The translations under genes and the position numbers were made by a program. Under the pieces are notes generated by a model. That model was given only the letters and a program-made list of their open reading frames with translations, searched no databases and was not told the origin of the DNA. Below are positions 1 through 5,865 of a stretch of 6,528 nt of DNA, in pieces. Numbering within the stretch: the stretch's first letter is position 1; every line of letters begins with the position of its first letter. The stretch comes from an uncultured Thermoplasmata archaeon (GTDB lineage: Archaea > Thermoplasmatota > Thermoplasmata > Methanomassiliicoccales > Methanomethylophilaceae), in assembly GCA_946545675.1 (NCBI GenBank), contig CAMNNR010000077.1, positions 1 to 6,528 of the forward strand. Reading direction: 5' to 3'.

Positions 1-1220
1 GAACTGATATCTGTGGCCCCATAGAGGGGATTTGCACCCATTTCCTTCACAGTGTCAGGAGTGATAATTTGCATTCCCGAGGTGGTAGAATACACACCGA
101 GGTAGCCGATGGATCCTTTCGTGCCCAATGTGTAGGTGGCGGAGAGGGTATTATCGAGTGTTCCGCCGTTCATCTTGGAGTAATTTACGGTGAGTTCGTC
201 ACCCGGATGGGTGATCTCCATGAACTTCGAGAAGCCCTGTGCGGTGTAGAAATAATAGGTCGTTCCCTTGTATACCACGGACCTCATCCAAGTGTCCTTG
301 AGATCTGATGCTGGCCCATCTGAGGCCGTGTTGACAATGTAATTACCCCATACTACATCTTTACTGTATTTCGTACCGCTAGAATCCACATAGCTTACGG
401 TGTTTAGCTCCCCCGCATTCACGTAGGAGAGAGGGGTGTCGTAATACCCATCGGTGTAATCGAATTGGGTTCCGTTGATCTCGGTGATTATGGCGCCTGC
501 GGGGATTGTCCCGTCCACGGGGGAACCGCTTACGACCGAATAGACCGCACACTTGTCATCGTATGGGGAATTCACTCCTCCGAGCAACACTGTTGAGAAG
601 AGAAGGAACGCTATCGCAGCGATGACGAAGTTGGTGGTGATACCCGCAGTATACAGATGGAGCTTGGTGCGCCTTGAAGCTGCCTGCACCTGCTCCTCGT
701 CAGGCTCGACGAATGCACCCAGGGGAAGGACCCCATAAAGCAGACCGGTGTGCTTCACGTCCACGCCGTTGGACTTGCTCTGAAGTCCGTGGGCCATCTC
801 GTGGCACACCAATGCGATTATGAGGCCTGCTAGGCCGTACCAGAAGGGTAATAGCGGGTTCAGACCGGGGATGGCGAGCACATACTCGATCCCCACGCCT
901 CCTCTGGACATCATGGAAGGGATACGAAGCACAGCGAAGACCATGATGTAGACCATCATGACCATCAGGAACAACGATACTATCTGCGAGAAAGTACCGA
1001 ATGCACTCCATAACCTATGATACTTGGAGAAACGGTCGATGAACCTGATTCCGAAACGGGAATTGATCTTGATTACGGGACCGTATTTCTCCAGACCCTT
1101 GCTGAGGAGATTGGGATGTTTCCAGACGTAGAACCATAACGGCACGTAGATTACCGTGAGGATAACCAGGATCAGTACCGTCGTGTTCATGGATACCGAA
1201 TAAAGATTCGGATATATCAT
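1..1220 (-). CDS. Site-2 protease family (M50) intramembrane zinc metalloprotease, 3' end beyond the window
   Basis: An open frame of 406 complete codons runs from ATG at 1220 off the left edge without a stop. Visible order: an N-terminal membrane span (about residues 12-31), a cytosol-like basic stretch, a second hydrophobic span (about 77-98), then a hydrophobic helix carrying the zinc-protease motif HEMAH (residues 140-144, HExxH). A further membrane segment (about 191-214) contains TAGITTNF, matching the family's conserved G-x-x-x-N segment. A PDZ-like region follows from about residue 224 (SGSPVDG, then AGAIITEING), then a long Thr/Tyr/Ser-rich region of 150 or more residues that is probably extracytoplasmic. 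The third zinc ligand, an Asp in an LDG-type motif, should lie beyond the window. The family cleaves membrane-embedded substrates; the substrate here is unknown. The start overlaps the MptE stop as ATGA with no clear Shine-Dalgarno, so translation is probably coupled. An ATG ten codons downstream is a weaker alternative start. Confidence 0.9.
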   Translation of the reverse strand, partial: MIYPNLYSVSMNTTVLILVILTVIYVPLWFYVWKHPNLLSKGLEKYGPVIKINSRFGIRFIDRFSKYHRLWSAFGTFSQIVSLFLMVMMVYIMVFAVLRIPSMMSRGGVGIEYVLAIPGLNPLLPFWYGLAGLIIALVCHEMAHGLQSKSNGVDVKHTGLLYGVLPLGAFVEPDEEQVQAASRRTKLHLYTAGITTNFVIAAIAFLLFSTVLLGGVNSPYDDKCAVYSVVSGSPVDGTIPAGAIITEINGTQFDYTDGYYDTPLSYVNAGELNTVSYVDSSGTKYSKDVVWGNYIVNTASDGPASDLKDTWMRSVVYKGTTYYFYTAQGFSKFMEITHPGDELTVNYSKMNGGTLDNTLSATYTLGTKGSIGYLGVYSTTSGMQIITPDTVKEMGANPLYGATDIS

Positions 1221-1879
1221 TCTGGCTGGATTATATCGGAGGCATCGCCCGAGTAAATGATACGGCGGGCCCATGCGAGCTTATGCAGCTTGACAGCGGG
1301 ATCTGAACCTTCCTTGGGGTTCGGATGATCGAAATCGAACCCGAGGAGCACTATCCTGCGGGCCCCGAACTCCCTTGCGAGACAGACACATCTGTCGCCG
1401 TCCGTGAATCCGCCGTAATTGAAAACTGTGTTCTCCGGAGGCCCTTGAGTGGTGAGTATAACCGGTCCTGTGAAAAGGGGTGCATAGGTCCTCACCAAAT
1501 CGGTGTTATCCCCATGTGCCAGAATGAGAGTTACGGCCCCTTCCGAACTGGCTTCCAACTGGGCATTTATGTTACCATCGAGGTCGGTCACCACGATATC
1601 CGGTTTATACCCTGCCCTGAGCAGGCGGAGAACGGCCGAACCGGAACATAGAATTGTACCTTCTGGCACATGTGATTTCAGGTCCTCTTCCAACCCGGGT
1701 GAATCGCCTATCACGGTCACGGTTTCCTTTATAAGCGGGAGTATGGCTTCCTCATCGCAGAGGTCGGAGTTCATGGTGACCGCTTTGAGCACCCTAACGG
1801 ACATAGAATCCTCGGCGGGATCGTATCCAAAATCAGCGCACAGTTCCCTGTAGATCGGTTCCCATTCAGAGTACTTCAT
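1217..1879 (-). CDS. mptE: 6-hydroxymethyl-7,8-dihydropterin diphosphokinase, archaeal MptE type (DUF115)
   Basis: This 220-residue cytosolic protein belongs to the archaeal DUF115/MptE family, which transfers diphosphate from ATP to 6-hydroxymethyl-7,8-dihydropterin in tetrahydromethanopterin or tetrahydrofolate synthesis and is unrelated to bacterial FolK. Recognisable segments are VIGDSPGL (56-63), the signature SGSAVLRLLRAGYKPDIVVT followed by DLDG (79-102), AHGDN (121-125), and the C-terminal block GFTDGDR (157-163) with GARRIVLLGFDFD (172-184). I chose ATG at 1879 (MKYSEWEPIY) because it gives the usual family N-terminus and has GGAG about 10 nt upstream. An in-frame GTG at 1906 would add nine residues and cannot be excluded. 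The start lies inside the end of the DUF373 gene (14-nt overlap) and the stop overlaps the protease start by 4 nt, so the gene sits mid-operon. Confidence 0.9.
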   Translation of the reverse strand: MKYSEWEPIYRELCADFGYDPAEDSMSVRVLKAVTMNSDLCDEEAILPLIKETVTVIGDSPGLEEDLKSHVPEGTILCSGSAVLRLLRAGYKPDIVVTDLDGNINAQLEASSEGAVTLILAHGDNTDLVRTYAPLFTGPVILTTQGPPENTVFNYGGFTDGDRCVCLAREFGARRIVLLGFDFDHPNPKEGSDPAVKLHKLAWARRIIYSGDASDIIQPE

Positions 1880-3005
1880 TGGGAACAATCTCCGTGTGGG
1901 ACCCACCGAACTTCCTCTTAATCATCGAGTGAAGGATAGAGGACACGATGGCGAGTCCGAATCCGGAAACGATCTCCACGATGTACATGAGGGGCTCGGT
2001 GTAATAGAGACCGACGTAATCCATCATGTAATCCAGGATTCCGTTGACGACCAGTCCGATGGAGACGAGGTTGAGGATGAAAGCAACCATCGAATACCTG
2101 ACTCTGCGGGAATTGAGGTATCCGTCGACGATGAATCCGAATGCGTAGGTCATACCGGAGAACACGAAGAACCAGAACGAATAGACCAGGAAGATCAGGA
2201 CCATCTGGGAATCACGTTCGATATAGACCTCGCTGATGGAATAGAATCCTACGACGATTCCCACCAATGCGATGCTCAGAGCGGCGGCGAGGAAGACAGT
2301 GTGGATACTTCCCCTCTTGGCATCGTTCTTCCAATTATCCAGCATATTGACGATGGTAGATTCGACGCTGTATGCGTAGAATGACATCGCCAATCCGATG
2401 ACGAAAAAGATGAAGGGCGTCGTTGCATGCGAGATGAACGAGTTGAGGCTTCCTGAGGTGAATAAGGACGAGAGAAGGTATATTCCGGAGACGATCATCA
2501 TGACCCAACTGATGGGGGCGATGAAACGCCTCCTCTTCTGAGGATCCTCCAGGGTCCTCTTCACCAAGTATAATGTACCCTCCACTCCGGGAGCCTGTTT
2601 GACATAGACTTTCCTGACCGAATCCACGGGCACACGCGAGGTGATGATAGGGTAGACATACTCATCCTCAGCACCGTCGCCGACAAGGATCGCACGGTCA
2701 GGTTTTACGAGATCGAGAACTTCCTCGAGCTCGTCGACCACAGCCGTATCGGACTTGTAGCCCACGCGCTCGTTACCGCACACCAAAGCAACCTCGAAAC
2801 TGCCTGCGTCGGGGTCGTTCTCCATCTCGCGATACATATTCAGTGCCGCGAAGAGAGCGTTGGTGTCGGAATCCTCGGGGTCGGCTATGCCGAGAGCCTC
2901 GGCTGCTTTGAGACAGTTGTCGAATCCTACGACAGGACTCTGTACGTCTGCCTTGACCCCATAGTCGTCATCCCTGTCGACGACCAGGATAAGTGTTCTC
3001 TTCAT
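1866..3005 (-). CDS. DUF373 family membrane protein
   Basis: This 379-residue protein has a soluble N-terminal domain and a membrane C-terminal half. The DUF373 hallmarks are plain: VDRDDDYG (9-16), SPVVGFDNCLKAAEALGIAD (23-42) then PEDSDTNALFAA, VGDGAEDE (108-115), PIITSRVPVDSVRKVYVKQ (119-137) and the Leu/Tyr/Arg segment near 145-150. About six hydrophobic helices follow, near residues 161-181, 195-213, 235-257, 266-293, 304-325 and 338-360, with a short basic tail. The biochemical function of DUF373 is unknown to me; the acidic conserved motifs suggest metal or nucleotide binding, which is only inference. It is the first gene of a minus-strand unit with mptE and the site-2 protease. A TATA-like element about 27 nt upstream of the ATG suggests a leaderless transcript, since only a weak AGGT precedes the start. 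Confidence 0.92.
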   Translation of the reverse strand: MKRTLILVVDRDDDYGVKADVQSPVVGFDNCLKAAEALGIADPEDSDTNALFAALNMYREMENDPDAGSFEVALVCGNERVGYKSDTAVVDELEEVLDLVKPDRAILVGDGAEDEYVYPIITSRVPVDSVRKVYVKQAPGVEGTLYLVKRTLEDPQKRRRFIAPISWVMMIVSGIYLLSSLFTSGSLNSFISHATTPFIFFVIGLAMSFYAYSVESTIVNMLDNWKNDAKRGSIHTVFLAAALSIALVGIVVGFYSISEVYIERDSQMVLIFLVYSFWFFVFSGMTYAFGFIVDGYLNSRRVRYSMVAFILNLVSIGLVVNGILDYMMDYVGLYYTEPLMYIVEIVSGFGLAIVSSILHSMIKRKFGGSHTEIVPNEVL

Positions 3006-3026
3006 GCGTAACCTGTTATGTGTTGG

Positions 3027-3037
3027 GATTATTAAGT
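3027..3037 (-). promoter_or_regulatory. Candidate TATA box (box A) for the DUF373-mptE-protease operon
   Basis: On the minus strand the A/T-rich element ACTTAATAATC is centred about 27 nt upstream of the DUF373 ATG at 3005. Archaeal box A elements normally lie about 22-27 nt before the start site, so transcription would begin at or next to the ATG. The lack of a good Shine-Dalgarno fits a leaderless message. The match to TTTATATA is imperfect. Confidence 0.45.
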
Positions 3038-3065
3038 TATTGTCGATTTCAGCCGCTCTAAAACA

Positions 3066-3081
3066 CCCTCTGGCCAGCAGG
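3066..3081. promoter_or_regulatory. Dyad-symmetric site upstream of the MBL-fold gene, possible operator
   Basis: A perfect 8-bp palindrome CTGGCCAG (3070-3077) has two further symmetric C/G pairs at its outer edges (CC at 3066-3067, GG at 3080-3081) after a 2-bp mismatch on each side. It lies about 30-40 nt upstream of the plus-strand start at 3107, in the divergent intergenic region, where a regulator could act. No regulator is identified, and an 8-bp palindrome can occur by chance. Confidence 0.25.
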
Positions 3082-3106
3082 ATAAAGGCTAATTAAGGAC
3101 AATTGC

Positions 3107-3760
3107 ATGTCGGGCTTCGTGTTCATCAGATGGCACGGCTACTCATGCTTCGAGTTCGCCGACGACAATAATCATGTGATTGTTGACCCCCACGACGGCA
3201 AGTCCATCGGGGTCTTCCCGCCGAGGGCCTCAGCGAAAGTATGCCTTTGCACCCACAACAGTTTCGACAGGAATGCGTTCAGAGTCATCACCGGGAAACA
3301 CAAGGATATCGTCTGCGAGAGAGGGGAGCAGGAAGCCGAGGGTTTCCGCTTCGAAGGCCTTCCTTCGTTCAGCGATCAGAAGTTCGGGGAGGACCGCGGA
3401 CCTAACACGATCTATACGTTCGAGATGGACGGCATACGTATCGCATGCTGCGGTTGCTTGGGCGATCTTCCGGTATCCTGGGTCATTGAGAAACTGAAGA
3501 ACATCGATATCCTTTTCGTACCCGTGGGTGAGTATTGGACGCTCCCCATGTATAAGGTAAACCAGCTCATACGTCAGGTGAACCCCAAGGTCGTAGTACC
3601 CACCGATTTCAGGATCGGTGGCATCACGCTTCCCCTTTCTCCGCTTTCCGCATTCACCGATGACATCCCGGAGGATGACGTGGTCCACGTCGGTAACGCC
3701 ATAGATCTCGAGGCCGACGACATATCCGAATTTACGGGTGTCTGGGTCTTTGACCGCTGA
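3107..3760 (+). CDS. Metallo-beta-lactamase-fold protein (COG2220-like) with degenerate metal site
   Basis: This 217-residue protein follows the layout of UlaG/COG2220-type metallo-beta-lactamase-fold hydrolases: IRWHGYSCFEF (7-17), VIVDPHDG (24-31), KVCLCTHNSFDRN (44-56), a central CCGCLGDLP (114-122), FVPVGEYWTLP (137-147) and VVVPTDFRIGG (162-172). The usual ligand motif of this family reads roughly T-H-x-H-x-D-H. Here it is T49-H50-N51-S52-F53-D54-R55, so only the first His and the Asp survive. The later His before GD is Cys117, and the His expected after the P of the C-terminal motif is Asp167. The fold is well supported, but classical two-zinc hydrolase activity is doubtful; it may be a pseudoenzyme or bind a different metal. 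The start has AAGGA 7 nt upstream. It is the only plus-strand gene here, divergent from DUF373, and ends 9 bp from the convergent aIF6 stop. Confidence 0.82.
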   Translation: MSGFVFIRWHGYSCFEFADDNNHVIVDPHDGKSIGVFPPRASAKVCLCTHNSFDRNAFRVITGKHKDIVCERGEQEAEGFRFEGLPSFSDQKFGEDRGPNTIYTFEMDGIRIACCGCLGDLPVSWVIEKLKNIDILFVPVGEYWTLPMYKVNQLIRQVNPKVVVPTDFRIGGITLPLSPLSAFTDDIPEDDVVHVGNAIDLEADDISEFTGVWVFDR

Positions 3761-3769
3761 GGATATTAA

Positions 3770-4435
3770 TCAATAAAGGACGAGACCGTCTTCCAGCCTT
3801 CCCATCTCTATGGGAGTGGTGGCATCGCCTACGAGTGCGCCTTTGGAATTCGCCACGAGACCGGATCCGACATACTTGGAACCGTGGTTGACGGTGGTGC
3901 GCTGTACCTCGGTGACCCCCAGTACTTCCTTGATGATCTCGATGTCATCGTCGGTGGCATCGGTGGTGCACACGCAGCCTTTGTTGTTGCAGCAGCACAC
4001 CGAACCGACGATGTTGCATCCGGCGATGGTGGCCCTGACAACCTCCACCTTGAAGAGGTCCTCGAGCTCCTTGAGGGTCTCGTCGCTGGTTTCGGGGTTG
4101 ACGATCGCACCGTTATCGTTGACGAGGATGTTGTTTCCCGCGGCGTTCAGATAATCGGGGAGCAGCTTCACGGGAATCACCTTCTCGATGATTTCCAGTT
4201 CGTTTCCTTCCACAAGTCCGGAGACCGCGGCCCCGTTGGAGTTCATGGCGATGAGCGAGCCCACAACATGAGAACCTGCAACGGTCGTCTTGTAAGGTTT
4301 GACCCCCAATGCCTCTTCCAGATCCTTGAGGAACTGGTCGTCGACATCGGGGGAGGTGAAAGCGAGACTCTCGTTGGCTACCGCTGAAACGCCGATATTG
4401 AACGATCCACAGGCCCTCGAGAGTCTCATCGACAT
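3770..4435 (-). CDS. Translation initiation factor aIF6
   Basis: aIF6 binds the large ribosomal subunit and prevents its premature joining to the small subunit. The 221-residue length is normal. The pentein-type internal repeats are visible as recurring G-S/N-x-x-V-G-S-x-x-x-x-N-x-x-G-A blocks: GSFNIGVSAVANESLAF (10-26), GSHVVGSLIAMNSNGAAV (54-71), NNILVNDNGAIVNP (101-114), GCNIVGSVCCCNNKGCV (139-155) and GSKYVGSGLVANSKGALVGD (185-204), with the family-like ending LEDGLVLY. I chose ATG at 4435, 4 nt after the L31e stop; ATG at 4429 (MRLSRACG) is almost equally likely and no strong Shine-Dalgarno decides. A longer upstream extension in this frame is antisense-like low-complexity sequence inside L31e and was dropped. 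It is the last gene of the S19e operon. Six cysteines lie between residues 140 and 156, which is unusual. Confidence 0.95.
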   Translation of the reverse strand: MSMRLSRACGSFNIGVSAVANESLAFTSPDVDDQFLKDLEEALGVKPYKTTVAGSHVVGSLIAMNSNGAAVSGLVEGNELEIIEKVIPVKLLPDYLNAAGNNILVNDNGAIVNPETSDETLKELEDLFKVEVVRATIAGCNIVGSVCCCNNKGCVCTTDATDDDIEIIKEVLGVTEVQRTTVNHGSKYVGSGLVANSKGALVGDATTPIEMGRLEDGLVLY

Positions 4436-4439
4436 GGTA

Positions 4440-4703
4440 TCACTCGGAGAGGGTGACCTCAACGAGGCCGTCGTCGAACTTGGTCGCCTTGACGGTGATC
4501 TTGTTCGGGGGGTTGCGGATTCCGTTCTCCCACAGCTTCTCGTTGACACTCTTGTCGATCCAGACGTGCTCGGCGTCAACCTTCATGTGCCTCATGATGG
4601 CGGCCCTGACGTCCTTGACTGCGCGCTCAGTCCTCCTGGAGCGGGGGACCAGCTTTGCTCCCCTGAGGGGAATGACCATGATCCTGGTGACTTCATCTGC
4701 CAT
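4440..4703 (-). CDS. rpl31e: Large-subunit ribosomal protein L31e
   Basis: This 87-residue protein matches archaeal/eukaryotic L31e, located near the polypeptide exit tunnel of the large subunit. Family features seen are EVTRIMVIPLR near the N-terminus, PRSRRTERAVKDVRAAIMRH in the basic middle, EHVWIDKSVNEKLWENGIRN, and the PPNKITVKATKFDDGLVEVTL ending. The start at 4703 is fixed by a strong Shine-Dalgarno, AAGGAGTGAT (4708-4717), placed 8 nt before it. A GTG three codons upstream lies within that motif and is therefore unlikely. The Shine-Dalgarno overlaps the last codons and stop of L39e, so the two are probably translationally coupled. Confidence 0.97.
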   Translation of the reverse strand: MADEVTRIMVIPLRGAKLVPRSRRTERAVKDVRAAIMRHMKVDAEHVWIDKSVNEKLWENGIRNPPNKITVKATKFDDGLVEVTLSE

Positions 4704-4708
4704 TTGAA

Positions 4709-4864
4709 TCACTCCTTAAGTTTGCCCATCCTCCAGGACCTCCTCTTGGGGTGCCTGAGGAACTGCCTGTTGGTCCTCATCATGACCCATGCGGGGACAC
4801 GGCGGTTCTGCTTGATCTTCTTGTTGAGCCTCTCTTTCATTGCCGGGGGCTTAGTGCTTGACAT
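4709..4864 (-). CDS. rpl39e: Large-subunit ribosomal protein L39e
   Basis: A 51-residue, very basic protein reads [20 protein letters not shown] at its start, then [12 protein letters not shown] and [15 protein letters not shown] at its end. The K-x-x-L-N-K-K-x-K-Q-N-R-R-V-P-x-W block and the RRSWR-x-x-KLK tail are diagnostic of L39e, a small protein lining the exit tunnel of archaeal and eukaryotic ribosomes. The start has GGAG (4871-4874) 6 nt upstream, embedded in the last codons of the PDCD5-like gene, whose stop is 2 nt away. The stop lies 5 nt before L31e. Its small size makes it easy to miss in automated calling. Confidence 0.96.
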   Translation of the reverse strand: MSSTKPPAMKERLNKKIKQNRRVPAWVMMRTNRQFLRHPKRRSWRMGKLKE

Positions 4865-4866
4865 GT

Positions 4867-5199
4867 TTATCTCCTCTCTATTTTGATCTCCCTTTTCTGG
4901 GGGACCATGCTCTGAAGGATCTCTCTAAGCATGGCATCGGTGATCATTCCCTGCAGCCTCCCACTCTGAGACAGGCGGATTAGCTGGTTCTCTACACTAT
5001 CGGCAAGCTGGGGGTTCGCGAGTTTGACGTTTGCGAGCCTATCCCTTGCCTCGGGGACCATGATCTGCCTGAGAATGGACTGCTTCTGTGCTTCGATCTG
5101 TTTGGCCTGTTCCTGCTGCTGGGCCTGCTGCTGAGCAGACTGCTGCATCTCGGCCATCCTTCTCTGCCTTATCGCTTCCAATTCAGGATCTTCTGCCAT
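4867..5199 (-). CDS. PDCD5-family DNA-binding protein
   Basis: This 110-residue protein is the archaeal homologue of eukaryotic PDCD5/TFAR19. The N-terminus [20 protein letters not shown] leads into a Gln/Ala-rich helix (about 18-40), followed by the compact helical core with [20 protein letters not shown] (41-60), the block [20 protein letters not shown] (64-83) and [10 protein letters not shown] (86-95), and the charged tail KREIKIERR. Archaeal members bind nucleic acid in vitro, but the cellular role is not settled. The start at 5199 has the Shine-Dalgarno AAGGTG (5206-5211) 6 nt upstream, overlapping the S19e stop; upstream in-frame extension is antisense to S19e and was excluded. Its place between S19e and L39e is a common archaeal arrangement and hints at a translation-linked role. 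Confidence 0.95.
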   Translation of the reverse strand: MAEDPELEAIRQRRMAEMQQSAQQQAQQQEQAKQIEAQKQSILRQIMVPEARDRLANVKLANPQLADSVENQLIRLSQSGRLQGMITDAMLREILQSMVPQKREIKIERR

Positions 5200-5210
5200 C
5201 TTGGACACCT

Positions 5211-5642
5211 TCAGTTCTTTGCTGCGTCGGCAACCTCTTTGGCGGCGTTGTCGAGAAGACTCTGGCCGGCGGGCGCGATCTTGCGTCCCTGTTTGTTCTG
5301 AGTGGCCTCGAGGAGTCCGGCATCCTGGAGCTGCATGAGGCATTTCCTGATGATGTTGCGGCTTCCCTTGACAGCTTTGTTGGGCTTGGAACCCCTGTCG
5401 TTGAAACCTCCGTACTCGCCTGCGAGTTTGGATGTTCCCATAGGGCCTTTCACGTACAGCTTCCTGAGAATGGATGCTGCCCTAGTGTACCACCAGTCCG
5501 ACTGGACGGGTGCCCTCTCGGTGTGGACTCCGGTCCTAACGAACTCGGCCCACTCTGGAGGTACGATCTTGTCGTTCTGCTTGAGCTTCTCAGCGACTTT
5601 GAGGATGAGTGCCTCAGCAGGAACGTCGTAGACTGTTACCAT
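5211..5642 (-). CDS. rps19e: Small-subunit ribosomal protein S19e
   Basis: This 143-residue protein matches archaeal S19e, a small-subunit head protein needed for subunit maturation. Visible family segments are VYDVPAEALILKVAEKLK (4-21), IVPPEWAEFVRTGVHTERAP (26-45), WWYTRAASILRKLYVKGPMG (50-69), the glycine-rich YGGFNDRGSKPNKAVKGS (77-94), and NIIRKCLMQLQDAGLLE with the GRKIAPAGQSLLD ending. The start is set by AGGTGA (5647-5652), 4 nt upstream of ATG 5642. A TTG at 5687 would extend the frame, but it falls about where transcription should begin and has no support. This is the first gene of the S19e-PDCD5-L39e-L31e-aIF6 operon, with a TATA box about 65 nt upstream of the start. Confidence 0.97.
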   Translation of the reverse strand: MVTVYDVPAEALILKVAEKLKQNDKIVPPEWAEFVRTGVHTERAPVQSDWWYTRAASILRKLYVKGPMGTSKLAGEYGGFNDRGSKPNKAVKGSRNIIRKCLMQLQDAGLLEATQNKQGRKIAPAGQSLLDNAAKEVADAAKN

Positions 5643-5706
5643 TTGTTCACCTTTCGTGCCACGCAGATTGATTCTACGCGGCTGCAAGGCCGGATAGGCT
5701 CATCTG

Positions 5707-5714
5707 ATATATAA
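5707..5714 (-). promoter_or_regulatory. TATA box for the S19e ribosomal operon
   Basis: On the minus strand TTATATAT closely matches archaeal box A and is centred 68 nt before the S19e ATG. Transcription is predicted to start near 5685, giving an untranslated leader of about 43 nt that contains the AGGTGA ribosome-binding site. The element lies just downstream of two T7 tracts that should stop transcription from upstream, so the operon appears to be an independent unit. Confidence 0.65.
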
Positions 5715-5724
5715 GCATAGCTAT

Positions 5725-5748
5725 AAAAAAACACTTACGTGAAAAAAA
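5725..5748 (-). terminator. Tandem T7 terminator for minus-strand transcripts
   Basis: Two runs of seven T (minus-strand sense) at 5748-5742 and 5731-5725 are separated by CACGTAAGTG, which can form a 3-bp mini-hairpin. The first run is preceded by a 7-bp G/C-containing stem (5784-5778 with 5762-5756). Archaeal termination relies mainly on such U-tracts. These would end transcription from the candidate small RNA and/or the flavoprotein gene before the S19e promoter. Confidence 0.65.
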
Positions 5749-5841
5749 TCAAACCCCGCAAGTCCGCCTTCCGGTCCCTTGCGGCCTGAGTGAGAAATTC
5801 ACTCCACGGTAAGACTCAGAAATATGAATCTTCACACCGTG
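5742..5841 (-). ncRNA. Candidate novel structured small RNA (three hairpins plus U-tract), about 100 nt
   Basis: Read on the minus strand, three stems follow almost back to back. Hairpin I (5841-5805): CACGGU pairs with ACCGUG, and inside it AAGAUUC pairs with GAGUCUU, giving 13 bp with a GUG bulge and an 8-nt loop. Hairpin II (5804-5788): GAGUGA/UCACUC with loop AUUUC, directly abutting hairpin I. Hairpin III (5784-5756): CCGCAAG/CUUGCGG with a 15-nt loop that could form an inner CCG/CGG. GGUUUGA and U7 follow. The inner stem of hairpin I contains a G-U wobble, and the stem can extend outward by a U-G wobble; on the plus strand both would be C-A mismatches, so the minus strand is favoured as the RNA. 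A consensus box A (5863-5870) predicts a start near 5841, the first base of hairpin I. No tRNA, 5S, C/D-box, H/ACA or k-turn signature was found, and no credible ORF. The alternative is a structured 3' UTR of the flavoprotein gene, whose stop is 49 nt upstream. Confidence 0.5.
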
Positions 5842-5850
5842 AGAAATGGA

Positions 5851-5865
5851 ATACCTAGGAGGTAT
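5851..5865. promoter_or_regulatory. Inverted repeat overlapping a box A, possible operator
   Basis: ATACCT-AGG-AGGTAT is a perfect 6-bp inverted repeat with a 3-bp spacer. It overlaps the downstream end of the minus-strand box A by three bases and extends towards the predicted start near 5841. This placement would let a bound protein block TBP/TFB, as expected for an archaeal repressor site. No regulator can be named. It could also form a short hairpin in the flavoprotein 3' UTR. Confidence 0.35.

Noticed and set aside
700..1011. 103-codon minus-strand frame within the protease region
   Set aside because: It is out of frame with the site-2 protease, which occupies the same strand with recognisable HExxH and PDZ-like features.
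1896..2384. 162-codon plus-strand open frame opposite DUF373
   Set aside because: The Asp/His/Glu-rich product is the typical shadow of hydrophobic membrane codons on the other strand.
3884..4387. 167-codon plus-strand open frame opposite aIF6
   Set aside because: It is antisense to a clear aIF6 gene and its composition mirrors that gene's codons; no family resemblance or ribosome-binding site.
4436..4579. N-terminal extension of the aIF6 frame into L31e
   Set aside because: The Ser/Thr/Arg-rich sequence is an out-of-frame reading of L31e; aIF6 proper begins at 4435 or 4429.
5200..5343. N-terminal extension of the PDCD5-like frame
   Set aside because: It overlaps the S19e coding end in another frame, and a good Shine-Dalgarno sits just before 5199.
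5088..5714. 208-codon plus-strand open frame opposite S19e and PDCD5
   Set aside because: It spans two well-supported ribosomal-operon genes and their junction on the opposite strand; no homology recognised.
5756..5841. tRNA, 5S rRNA, C/D-box, H/ACA or k-turn RNA in the structured intergenic region
   Set aside because: There is no cloverleaf or T-loop motif, no 5S conserved segments, no RUGAUGA/CUGA box pairing, no tandem G-A pairs after the GUG bulge, and no ACA tail at the required position.
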